A DNA stretch of 64,000 bases from Podarcis raffonei (lineage: Eukaryota > Chordata > Lepidosauria > Squamata > Lacertidae). Position numbers and translations under genes: made by a program. The notes under the pieces are model-generated. The model did not search any database, was not told the origin of the DNA, and saw only the letters and a program-made list of their open reading frames with translations. The stretch lies in assembly GCF_027172205.1 (NCBI RefSeq), contig NC_070604.1, positions 106,041,851 to 106,105,850 on the forward strand, in the 5' to 3' direction. Below, piece by piece: positions 1-10,200 of this stretch (the stretch's first letter is position 1; every line of letters begins with the position of its first letter).

Positions 1-2400
1 CATCAGTAAATATAACCAACAAGCACTATCCTTTCAGAAAATAAGTTCAGCCTGCCAAACGGTTCTCCCCGTCTTTCCTAGCCAAGTATCATCTTCAGAT
101 TAGAAGTTTATAACAATAGAGGCAGTGCTTTTTTCTAGGGGGACGCAGGGGAACACATACCCCTAAACATTCTGTGAATCTTTGTACTTTTGTCCATTTA
201 CTGTATTTATTTTTCCTGATTTGAAGTATAAAATAGTGATTTTCTTGAGTCAAAATGAGAGTACACCTAAACATATTTTTTTTAAGAAAAAAAGAACTGA
301 ATAGAGACACCATCACAAAACACTTAATCTTTAGGAGAAGCATGAGCCAGGTGAGGGTGAAGCAACAGCACCTGGTTGGCCACAGTGTGAAACCCTTAAT
401 TCATGTGGCCCTTTGGCACAACTGATCGTGATTCATGTTCAATATATCTATCTGCAGAAGCTCTAAATACACTAAAAAGCTGTGGTAGATGGATGTTCCC
501 ACTGCAGATCCAGTGCACCTAATAATTTAGAGAAAAGACTCATTCGAGTAAAGCAATACGAACTACTTCACTCAGACACGCAACACATGTAACTAGGTAC
601 ATCTAACTCTGCCTAGAATTGCAGCAGTAACTCAGGTCACATTTTGCTTCCCCCATAGAATTTGGGGAGCTGTAGTTTGTTAAGGGTGCTGGGAATTGCA
701 GCTCTGCAAGGGGTAAACAAGTTTCCAGGATTGTTTGGGGAAAGCCATATGCTATAAATGTGCTTGGATGTATGTTGCGGGTGTGACCTCAGTCCTTTGA
801 AAAAGAAATGGCTGAAGTTGCATCAAATAATCCATTAAATTCCCTGTTGCAGGAGGCCACAGCCCACAGCCAAACGGTGAGATAGCATCATGATTATAAA
901 TAGCAAGTCAGTGCCACATACACAGCGGACCTTGAAACTAAGAACAAGCATGCCAGCTCCTCCCATAGTTTCCCAGAGCTGGTTTCAGAGTTCAAAACAG
1001 CATCAGACATCTGAATGATTAACAAGAGGATGACAGGAACCCAGCAGCCTATTTAGGTGGGAGTTGAGGAAAAAGCACAAGGCAACAGAAAGCCCAGACA
1101 GTCCTAAATTCTTTGTAAAAACGGGACAGGAATTGGAAAGTGGTAGGACCATTACAGAATGTTGCATCAGAGGGCTTTTAACCACATCCCAGCTAAGCAG
1201 AACATGCCACATGTATTAAATAGTTCTCTGGCATTAAAAAAGAAGAAGGGAAAATGGGTAAGGAAGACTCTTGTGAGAATGAAACATCCTTGCTCCACAG
1301 TTCCTAAAGAAAGGCAGAACTCAACTCAGTAGTGGCTGCTCCCAAATCAAGAATCTCAAACCCATCATCAGCTAAGGCAGCTGCCACTCTTAATTGCATA
1401 ATCCTAAACATGTTTATGGGAAGTAAGACCCTCTGACTTTAGTGTGACGTACGACTGCAGCCAAGTAAGTCAGATTTTACGCAAATAAATCCACGCTGAT
1501 AGGGGCAGCTTTGAATCAGAGGAGGAGATAAGACCACAACAGAGAATAAACAGCCGCAATATAAGAAATAAGCCTTGTAAAGCATCACTGTGGCTCCCAC
1601 TCCGAAAGAAAACCTGGTATCAGCCCCAGCAGCTGCATTGAACCAATTTTCCTGGTCAGGAAGCAACTTGTGATCAGTGAAGACTAAGCCCAAATAGGAG
1701 ACTGAGATAGAAGGAAAAGCTTTTTCCTCTGGCAGCCTACACAACTGCTGTCAGTAAAGGAGTGGCAGGAATCCTGGGCATCTGCCCTTCTATCTTCTTT
1801 TAGCCTGGAGCAGAGTCTTTTTGCTTTGCCAGCACAGCAGAGAGCCACAGCCCTACAGAAGCCAAAAACAAACGCAACAACCCTTTGGAAGTGAGTCAGG
1901 CATGAGCCATTGGCAAAGAGGGGAAGAGAGAACCCGGCAGACACAGCTTGGAAATCAGGGCTGAAGCAGTGACAGGGCTCGATCCCAGCAACCGTGTTTC
2001 ACGGCCAGCACTCAACCTTGGAACATAGGGACAGACAGCAGTGCTCCTGAGCATGTGCAGAGTTTGATCGCCTTGCCCCTAAGGCTGGTGGGTGGTGGGT
2101 CGGGGAGGTGAAAGGGGGGGCTCCCAGATCAGAGACTGTTGCTTCCAGGCAGTCCCGCCTCTTGGCATTTCCCTCCCCCTTGCAAGCAGCCGCTGGCCCA
2201 CCCGCCAGCAGGCAGACCACCCCTCTGAGGCCTACCCCCCCTTTACGACAGGACCACCCTGCTGCAACAAAAACACTCTGCCAGAGATTGGAGGGGGGCG
2301 CATATCCATTATGAAAACCAATCGCCGTATTCCGAAAAGGCAGAAAGAAAGGCAACCAAAGCTCCTACCTGCTGCTTTTTCAGGGACAGCCTCGTAGGAT
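1..2400. other. Left-edge non-coding sequence, no gene recognised
   Basis: No open frame here resembles a known protein, and I recognise no exon pair with good splice signals. It lies on the far side of the CpG promoter at 2400-2750, so it is probably the first intron of a minus-strand gene or intergenic sequence. I see no clear full-length repeat. Confidence 0.4.
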
Positions 2401-2760
2401 GGATGGCTAGCCACGCATGCGCAAATGGGTCGCGCTATCACTTCCTCGCCGCCGGTGTTTCCCCCCCCCCTCCAACGAGGCGGCGCCGGCGGCCGTTCCC
2501 GACTGGAAGGAAAAACAAACCTCCTTCTAAGCTCCTCCCAATCCTGCCGCTGCCCCTTTAAATCCAACATGGCGCACGACGCGCTTAGGGAGATCCTCCC
2601 TATCTCTTAAGGGCGCGGAGAGGGGGCGGGGCGTTTTCGGTCAGGTGACCGCGAAGAACTTACCGGTAACCCGTCAAGCCTCGCCCGTTGAGTTTCCTTT
2701 GCAGAAAAGAGGGAAAGGAGGAGTTCTGCCCCGTGTCTTCCATTCAGACGTTCGCTTCGT
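2369..2760 (-). promoter_or_regulatory. CpG-rich promoter with candidate non-coding first exon(s) of a divergent minus-strand gene (KLC4 by synteny)
   Basis: GC and CpG density rises sharply between about 2400 and 2650. Visible motifs include an NRF-1-like GCATGCGC core near 2416, an ETS-type ACTTCC near 2441, an ATGGCGC near 2569 resembling YY1/initiator motifs, a GGGGCGGGGC Sp1 box near 2623 and a GGTGACC E-box-like site near 2643. On the minus strand there is a near-consensus donor (ACCG then GTAAGT) with its exon end at 2664, and a second donor (CAGCAG then GTAGGAG) at 2369. Either could end a non-coding first exon. In human, KLC4 sits head-to-head with MRPL2, so KLC4 is the natural candidate. 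No KLC4 coding exon lies inside the window, so the name is inference only. Confidence 0.5.
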
Positions 2761-2799
2761 TGCTTTGCCCCTTATTTCCCAGGCCTTTCCAAATCCCTT

Positions 2800-3260
2800 T
2801 ACTTTTTAATTTTTTAATTAAGTTTTTTATTTATACTTTTCAAATTTATACATTTCATTCGTTTTACAATCAATATTTCGAAATTTGACTTCCTTCCCCC
2901 CTTTTCTGCAGTTCCTAAAATTTATTTTCAATATCTTCTGCATATCCAAATTCATTTAACTTGCTCATTTATTTATCTACTGTAAATATATACTCTTATA
3001 AAACTGCATGTTATTACATTACTCCTGCCAATGTTTTTATCTGTTTACAATATATCTGTAAATATTCAATAAACCATTTCCATTCTTTTATAAAAAAATT
3101 GTTATCTTGATTTCTTATTCTTGTGGTAAGTTTCACCATTTCTGCAAATTCCATAAGTTTTTGTATCCATTCTTCCTTTCCTGGGACTTTTGCTTCTTTC
3201 CACTTCGGGGCAAGTGACATTCTTGCTGCTATAGTAGCATACATAAATTTCTGTACGATT
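2800..3260 (-). mobile_element. L1-clade LINE, 3' end
   Basis: The minus-strand frame at 3014-3244 reads like the extreme C-terminus of reptile L1 ORF2: AARMSLAPKWKE, then an EEW..KL.E.AEM.KLT pattern. It is followed toward 2800 by an AT-rich 3' UTR and T-rich end. The copy is strongly 5' truncated. Confidence 0.7.
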
Positions 3261-4184
3261 TAGGTAGTTCTGTCCCCATAATTACCATAATTTCTTTTAA
3301 GAAATGAAAAATGATGTTATTTGTTTATTTATAATATTATGATTTATAATGATTTCTTTTCAAGAATGCAAAGCAAGGATGAAAGGAAAATGAAATAAAC
3401 CATCACGGCAAGAGGAGCTGGTGAATAAGCAATAAGCATTCTCACATAGTTTTCCAAAATTATCTCCCCTGAATGAAATTGGCACTCTACCCCTTCACTA
3501 GATTGATAATCATATAGTTTTATTATTTTAATAATATTTTTTAAATAATGACAATAACATACTACTCTTGCACGTATATATTGTGTTTCCTCTAAGAAGC
3601 TCAAGGTGTTGTGTGTGGTTCTTTCCCTCTTAGCTTACCCTCACAACAGCCAGGTGAGGTAGGCCAGGCAGAGAGAGAGAGATAATGGATATACTGTAAT
3701 GGAGATACAAAACTTTGGATCACTATAAAAGATGCAGAAGGAAAGGACTAACAATAAGACCCACAAAGGGGAGGAGGGAAGTCCAGGAGATTCTTTGGAA
3801 TCTTGGTTTTATATAGTATGTTGTGTGAATGTAAATTTTAATATGGAAAATCAAATAAATTTAGAAAAGAGAGAGAGTGTGCTTCATGGCTGTGGGTTGG
3901 CAGTGGGGTTTGAACCTAGGCCTTCTTAGCCCTAACCTGGCATGCTAACAACTACACCACGCAGTCTCTCCGGATCAGCCCTCAAGACCTTGCCAATCAC
4001 CCTGAAAAGCTGCTTCTTGGGCTTGTCAGTTTCATCCCAAGCCTCCTAATATTTTCGAGGTAGCAGCATTCATCAGGAGAATGCTTTCCTTGCACGGAGC
4101 TGGGGGAAAGTTTCACCTGCCGAGTTTCTGCCTGCCTGTCCAGCAGCTTTAAAAGCGCAGGAGCTCAGCTGCCTGTGCAACTTT

Positions 4185-4728
4185 GGCAATCCAAGTCTCC
4201 TCCATGAAAAATGAAGCAAGAGACATTATTCAGAGCCTAGCAAAAGCAATGACAAACCTAGACAGCAGAGACATCACCTTGCCAACAAAGGTCCGTATAG
4301 TTAAAGCTATGGTTTTCCCAGTAGTGATGTATGGAAGTGAGAGCTGGACCATAAAGAAGGCTGATTAGCGAAGAATTGATGCTTTTGAATTATGGTGCTG
4401 AAGGAGACTCTTGAGAGTCCCTATCCATTCTTCAGGAAATCAGCCCTGAGTGCTCACTGGAAGGACAGATCCTGAAGCTGAGGCTCCAATACTTTGGCCA
4501 CCTCATGAGAAGACTCTCTGGAAAAGACCCTGATGTTGGAAAAGACTGAGGGCACAAGGAGAAGGGGACAACAGAGGACGAGATGGTTGGACAGTGTTCT
4601 CAAAGCTACCAGCATGAGTTTGACCAAACTGCGGGAGGCAGTGGAAGACAGGAGTGCCTGGCGTGCTCTGGTCCATGGGGTCACGAAGAGTCAGACACGA
4701 CTAAACGACTAAACAACAATAATACCTG
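4185..4728 (+). mobile_element. Bov-B (RTE-clade) LINE, 3' end
   Basis: The plus frames read the Bov-B reverse-transcriptase C-terminal region: KVRIVKAMVFPVVMYGSESW, then RRIDAFELWC-like, RRRGQQRTRW-like and [14 protein letters not shown]-like stretches. The copy ends with the typical GAGTCAGACACGACTAAAC tail and an AACAATAATA run. It is 5' truncated with several frame breaks. It directly abuts an L2-type 3' end at 4728. Confidence 0.88.
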
Positions 4729-4850
4729 TTTAGGGAAGTTTTTAATATTTAATGCTGTATTGTTTTTAACAATCAATTGGGAGCCGCCCAGAATGGCTGG
4801 GGAAACTCAGCCAGATAGGCGGGGTATAAATAATAATAAATTGTTGTTGT
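4728..4850 (+). mobile_element. L2-clade LINE (family A) 3' tail
   Basis: It carries the family-A 3' consensus seen many times in this window (GGGAGCCGCCCAGAATGGC, then CCAGATAGGCGGGGTATAAA) and ends in a TAATAA repeat. Confidence 0.75.
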
Positions 4851-4924
4851 TATGTACTATTTTTTATTATTATTTTAATTTGCAAAATAATACGTGTGAA
4901 ACAAGGATTTCTGAGTCCTGTCCG

Positions 4925-5020
4925 CAGCAGTATTAAAGTGGCCCTCCAGATGTTGTTGGACTACAACTCCCAACCTCCTTCACGGGGAACCTGCATCCCA
5001 ACCACCACCTGGAGGACCCC
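4925..5020 (+). mobile_element. hAT-like fold-back MITE fragment
   Basis: Half of the palindromic family with GGCCCTCCAGATGTTGTTGG and ACTACAACTCCCA blocks. The second arm is degenerate, so this is a partial copy. Confidence 0.5.
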
Positions 5021-5029
5021 GTTCTTCCC

Positions 5030-5167
5030 CATCCCTTTTATGGATTCTCGACCCCTCGTACGTCAAAGCAAAACTGGAGCTCCGCCCAGGACTGGCGCGC
5101 GCATGCTCCGTGGGCTCCGGAAGGCAGAATGGAGGCACAGGACTAGTGGCGTGGGACCTAATTCCGG
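5030..5167 (+). promoter_or_regulatory. MRPL2: MRPL2 promoter and probable non-coding first exon
   Basis: A short CpG-rich island with an NRF-1-like GCGCGCGCATGC (near 5095) and an ETS/GABP CCGGAAGG motif (near 5117), both typical of nuclear genes for mitochondrial proteins. A consensus donor (ATTCCGG then GTGAGT) ends an exon at 5167. It can splice to the acceptor (CTCTGCAG) just before the MRPL2 start codon at 7215. An upstream ATG at 5103 opens a short uORF that crosses this junction and stops before the MRPL2 ATG. The transcription start is not determined. Confidence 0.55.
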
Positions 5168-5754
5168 GTGAGTGGAGGCGGCCTCAATGTCTCCTCATTC
5201 CCGGTGTCGCATTGAGCATGGTCATAATGCCTGCCTGAAAAACATTTCCGATCCGGGGTGGGATACAGTTTCCTGGAAAGCCTTGTAAGTTAGACCCCTG
5301 CAGCTGCCGGAGACGTTTCTCTGCAAAAGCCCTCCTCCTCCAGCTGCGATATACGGTGCAGGGTTTTCTTGGAAGTAAGCGCTGCTGAAACCAGACTCCG
5401 ATCCTGGGTTCGGATCGGAGTCCAGTGGTGCAACCCCTATACAAACCTCCTCGGAGGTAAGACCCGTTAAACTCAACGGGACTTACGACCAGGCAAGTGG
5501 GCGGAGAGGGCTGCCGCCTAGGTGCGTTCCTTGCAATTAAGGCTGCTGTCCTGTGCCCTTGAACATCGTGAAATTTACATCTGTGTAAGGTGGGTGCAAT
5601 GTTGCACAAGAGACTGCAGTTGCTGCAAATATTCTGCCCTGCCACAACCCTTCATTCTAACCCCTTGGGTGGGGGTGGGGTATTACTGGTGGTCTTCACG
5701 TATATTTTACTCAGACTACACCCATTTAAACTAATGGACCTAGCTTAGGCATAA

Positions 5755-5860
5755 CAAAAAAAATTTTTTTCTTTCCAGTAGCACCTTAAAGACCAACTAA
5801 GTTAGTTCTTGGTATGAGCTTTCGTGTGCATGCACACTTCTTCAGATACGGCTAACTATC
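5755..5860 (+). mobile_element. Unclassified SINE-like repeat (AGCACCTTAAAGACC family), partial
   Basis: It shares the GTAGCACCTTAAAGACCA, GAGCTTTCGTGTGCATGCA and CACTTCTTCAGATAC blocks with the copy at 32578-32726. I do not recognise a named family with certainty. Confidence 0.55.
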
Positions 5861-6035
5861 TGTAACTGTAACTTCAGTGGGAGGGATGGCTCAGTCAGTA
5901 GAGCATGAGGCTTTTTAATATCTATACTCTGAGAAAAAACTTGGCTCATTTGCTACCCTACGCATCTCAGAAAAGCTCTTTGGGTGTTTTTCCTTTAATT
6001 ATCAGGAACAACAATTAGAGAGGAATAATAAAGCA

Positions 6036-6358
6036 GGTGGTATCGGAAGGTTGGCAGTTTGAATCCCTACGGCGGGATGAGCTCCCATTGCTCGGTCCCA
6101 GCTCCTGCCAACCTAGCAGTTCGAAAGCACGTTCAAGTGCAAGTAGATAAATAGGTACCGCTCTGGTGGGAAGGTAAACGGTGTTTCCGTGTGCTACTCT
6201 GGTTTCGCCAGAAGCAGCTTAGTCATGCTGGCCACATGACCCAGAAAAACTGTCTGCGGACAAAGTCTGCTCCCTCGGCCAGTAAAGCGAGATGAGCGCC
6301 GCAACCCCAGAGTCGTTCGCCACTGGACTTAACTGTCAGGGGTCCTTTACCTTTAGCT
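6036..6358 (+). mobile_element. Sauria (squamate tRNA-derived) SINE
   Basis: It reads from a degraded tRNA-like head (GTTGGCAGTTTGAATCCC B-box region) through AAGTGCAAGTAGATAAATAG, GGCCACATGACCC and GCGAGATGAGCGCCGCAACC to a Bov-B-like 3' end (AGAGTCGTTCGCCACTGGAC, then CCTTTACCTTTA). This is the hallmark SINE of squamates. Confidence 0.9.
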
Positions 6359-6717
6359 TTAATAAAGACTTGTGATGGTCCCCTCTCCCCCAGATGAGGC
6401 AATCACTGTTCCTGTGCTGTCCTAGAAACTGTTTGCTAACAGTGTTACTCAGAAGTAACCATTGAGTTCAGTGAAGGTTACTCAAGTGGGTGTAGAATTG
6501 CAGCCTAAGAATGGGAAGGCAAGCACTATTCCCATCGCCACTGATAAATTTTCTTGTGATTCAAAGCACACTCTGCATGTGGATTTCATCCTGTTTTATA
6601 CATTGAAGTGCTTTCCTTAGAGAGACACCTCACAAGTTGTCTTACAACTCTATGGATAATGCTTTGGAATAAGATGGTTCCAGGATTCTCCCCAGTTCTA
6701 GTTACTATGTTTCGGTG

Positions 6718-6862
6718 GCATAATGTGTAGAGCAAATATAGGGAACCTGTGGCCTCTAGACATTGGACTACAACTCCCATCATTCCTGCTGGCTGGGGAG
6801 ATAGAAATTGGAGTTAAACACCATCTGAATGGCCACAGGTTCCCCATCCTTGAAGTAGTGTC
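6718..6862 (+). mobile_element. hAT-like fold-back MITE
   Basis: Inverted arms GGGAACCTGTGGCC and GGCCACAGGTTCCCCAT flank an ACTACAACTCCCATCATTCC core. It is non-coding and palindromic, and lies just upstream of the MRPL2 coding start. Confidence 0.65.
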
Positions 6863-6879
6863 AATTAGTACCTGGGAAA

Positions 6880-7050
6880 GCTGGGTTTGGATCCTGAATC
6901 ACTAGGTGACCTTGGGCCAATCACCACCTCTCCCCCTAACATCTCTTACAGGCTTGTGAGAATCAAATGGAACAAACCCTATGTATATCACTGTAAGCTT
7001 CTTGGAGAATGGATTGGATTTTATTTTTTTTACGGAACAAATAAAATGGT
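6880..7050 (+). mobile_element. MIR-like CORE-SINE, degraded
   Basis: It contains the CORE motif (GTGACCTTGGGCCAATCAC) and an L2-like 3' region (CACTGTAAGCTTCTTGGAG). The head is poorly preserved. Confidence 0.55.
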
Positions 7051-7214
7051 TGTTTTCAGCTTTCCCCCCGGAAATAGTGGCACTTATCCCAGCAAAGCTT
7101 TCTGTCTGTTTTGTGTTGATGGTTTTTATTGCTTACGTCACTTCACATGTATCAGTCAACTAATAATACTACCGTTCTTCCCCATCTCTGCAGCAGGAAC
7201 AGGTGTTACTGATA

Positions 7215-10200
7215 ATGGCTGTATCTAGCTTGATCCGGAGCTTTGGGTCCCTGCTCTTGTCCTCAAGCCCTCGTCTCTCCCAGGTACAGCAGCCATGTTG
7301 ATCAGTTTCTTATCTTTTTCCACTGTGGGTATATTATTGCATGCACTGTGTATATAGGATATCCTCTCTCTGGATATAATTTTGCTGTGGACTTTGCAGC
7401 GCAATTAAACTTGCTTATTTTCCTGACACCAAGGCCTTAAATTAAGTTTGGAATTACCAGGGCTCAGCCTAGAAACCAATTCCGTTTTTGTTGTTGCTGT
7501 TTGTTTTAGGATTTGACCAAATGACGCATGCAGATATAATAAGGAAAAATTCTTATGAGCATTTGTTTTCTGCTCTCCTGAGTAATAACAACCAACACCT
7601 GTCTCCCCCAAAAAATCTGAAAGTGGGGAGAATAGTGTTTGGCTTGGAGGTTGTGACATCTAATACAGGATTCAGTTCCAGCACCTTCCACTGTAGCACC
7701 ACAAACTTTTCAAGTGTTTTTGACTCTGTGTTTTGCAACAACTGCTGCATTTTTAACACGTTGCAGTGGGATAATTTTTTCAGATCTTTGCTGATAAGAT
7801 TGTCACCGCATTTTAAGGCCACATTTCCAAAGCACAACAGACAGCAAAGGATTGCGAGATTATGGCCTAGATTGGGGTTACCAACCTTTTTAAGACCATG
7901 GGCACATTCAGACAGAAAATGGACACAGAACAAGCCCTTAAAAGCACATAGAGCTGAAAGAGGAAGTGGAGGGGAAGGGCCACTCTTCCAACTTCCTCCT
8001 TCAGCTCTATGTACTTTACAAAGGAGGAAAAGATAGTCATTCTCATCACCTCATGACCAAGGGGGGCAGTGATAGTGGAGGACAAAGATGTTTTGTGGAC
8101 GCTAAGGGAAGACCATGCTGGAGACTTCTGGCATAGATCTAATTCAAACACACCTTGAACATAGGAATTAGGGTAGAAAATTCAGTTCATGATGCTTGAT
8201 TTCCACCTTTCCTAGATACCTGTTTCTCCCAAGCCCACCTGCCTTGCTGGCCTTGTCCATGCATACCGTGAAATCAGTACCTCTGCTGTTGTATCTACCT
8301 CTGATCCACTGTGGAAATGCAGGATCAAGTATACCACAAAGCCCATTGGCATGAAAAAGACAGGAGGGCGAGACCACACAGGTATGTATGCAGCCCCTCA
8401 CAGCTGGACTGCGCTCAAGTGAGCAAAGGCAACCTCCTCTGTCAGGAGAGACCAAGTAGGGAAAAAAGCCAAGTCTTCTGACGCTGTTCTCCTATGGCAA
8501 GGGAATTTCTTTTTAAAAAAACAACACGGTTTTTGTTTTAAATCTTTAGACTACGTTAAGGCAGGTGTGGGCAACCTTTCTTCTGTTGAGGGCCATATTC
8601 TCTCAAGGACAACTTGTTAGGGGCTGAATACTGGCAGCAAGATGGGAATGTGCTTTGGGAAGGAGGTAGGAGGGCTCTAGGACCCTGCCAGAGCCCTGGC
8701 GCCTCTTCCCAAAACCAGGCGCAACATTGGGAAGGCAGTGGAAGTCCAACAATGACTCTGAGAATGAGTTGCTGGATTAGATGGGCTCTTGGCCTGATCC
8801 AGCAGGTTCTTTTTATGTTCTTGGAACTGCTTTTTGACTGAAGGTGCTGAGGATCGAGCCTTGGAACTGCTAGACACAAAGCTTGTGCACTGCCACTGAA
8901 CTGTGACCCACTTCAAAGAAAATGGTGGATGCCAAGCTCCAGTTAGGAGGAGAAATGTTCTTCTGATCATTATGCTTAGCATTTGTATCGTGCGTTTCGA
9001 GTGTACAAAAGACTTCACATAACGTAATTCTTACAACAACCCAGCAGGCCAGCATAGCATTATCCAGGGTAGTTATCTCCATGTTACACACGGGCGACTG
9101 GAACCGGAACAAAGAGGACGATAGTTTTCTTAATGCCACTGACTGAACTCATGGGTGAGGTGAGAATTTCCAGATCATAGCTGCACCAGGGCTCTCCAAT
9201 ATTTTTATTTTGGGGATTCATCGACTCAAATAAGAAATGCTCGAGTCAACTATCGAAATATTAATGAAGCAACTTTACAATAAGGACTCTTAGCTAAACA
9301 TATTGTATTGTTCCCAAGTCAATATGAATAACAATCTGGGCATCTTTTGGTTTCTAATTCTCAAGTTAATTCCTGCTTCCCCCCACCCCACCAAGTGTAT
9401 ACTAACCACCATGAGGACTAGATGCTTGCTTTTTGAAACCTGGAAGCTTTTAGTCTTGTTTCAGGTTTTACCTTTGGCCAGACCTAACTTCTGACCGCTT
9501 TCCTAGAGATAGGGTGGTTGCTGGAAAGCTTGGTCCAGTATTTTTATCTATCCATTTGACTGCAATGTGTGATGCTGAATGAGCTCCATGTCTGTCACAA
9601 GGTCGTATCCGGGTGCATAGAATTGGAGGCGGGCATAAGCAGCGCTACCGCATGATTGATTTCCGAAGGCTGAACTATGAAGCTGGACAAGAGCCTGGTT
9701 CCTTTGAGGAGAAAGTGGTTCAGGTGCGGTACGACCCATGCAGGTGAGTAGCAGACACATGGTCTGGAGACTGTGGTGGTTTCTTTCCTTTTTGATACTT
9801 GGGAATGAGACTGACAGCTTAGGCTGACTATGCCCTCTTGGTATCCCTTTGTTATTGCCCACGGCAGATCTGCAGACATAGCTCTCGTGGCTGGAGGGAA
9901 GAGGAGACGGTGGATCATTGCGACAGAAAACATGCAGGCTGGTGACATCCTCAAAACTTCAGGACAAATTGGCAGGATGGCAGGTAAATCTGGAGGACGG
10001 TGTCCTGTTCTGGGTGCCATATTTTACAAAGGACATTGACCGGCTGGGTAACGCAGGTGGCAAGGACTCTGAAAAAATCAAGGCCCACGAATAGTTCTTA
10101 AGAGCTGACTAGGTTTAGCCTGGAGAAGAGAAGCTTTCAGAGGAGATAGGGTAGCACTCTTCAAATATTTGAAGGGCTGTCTTGCAGAAGACGGGAGCAG

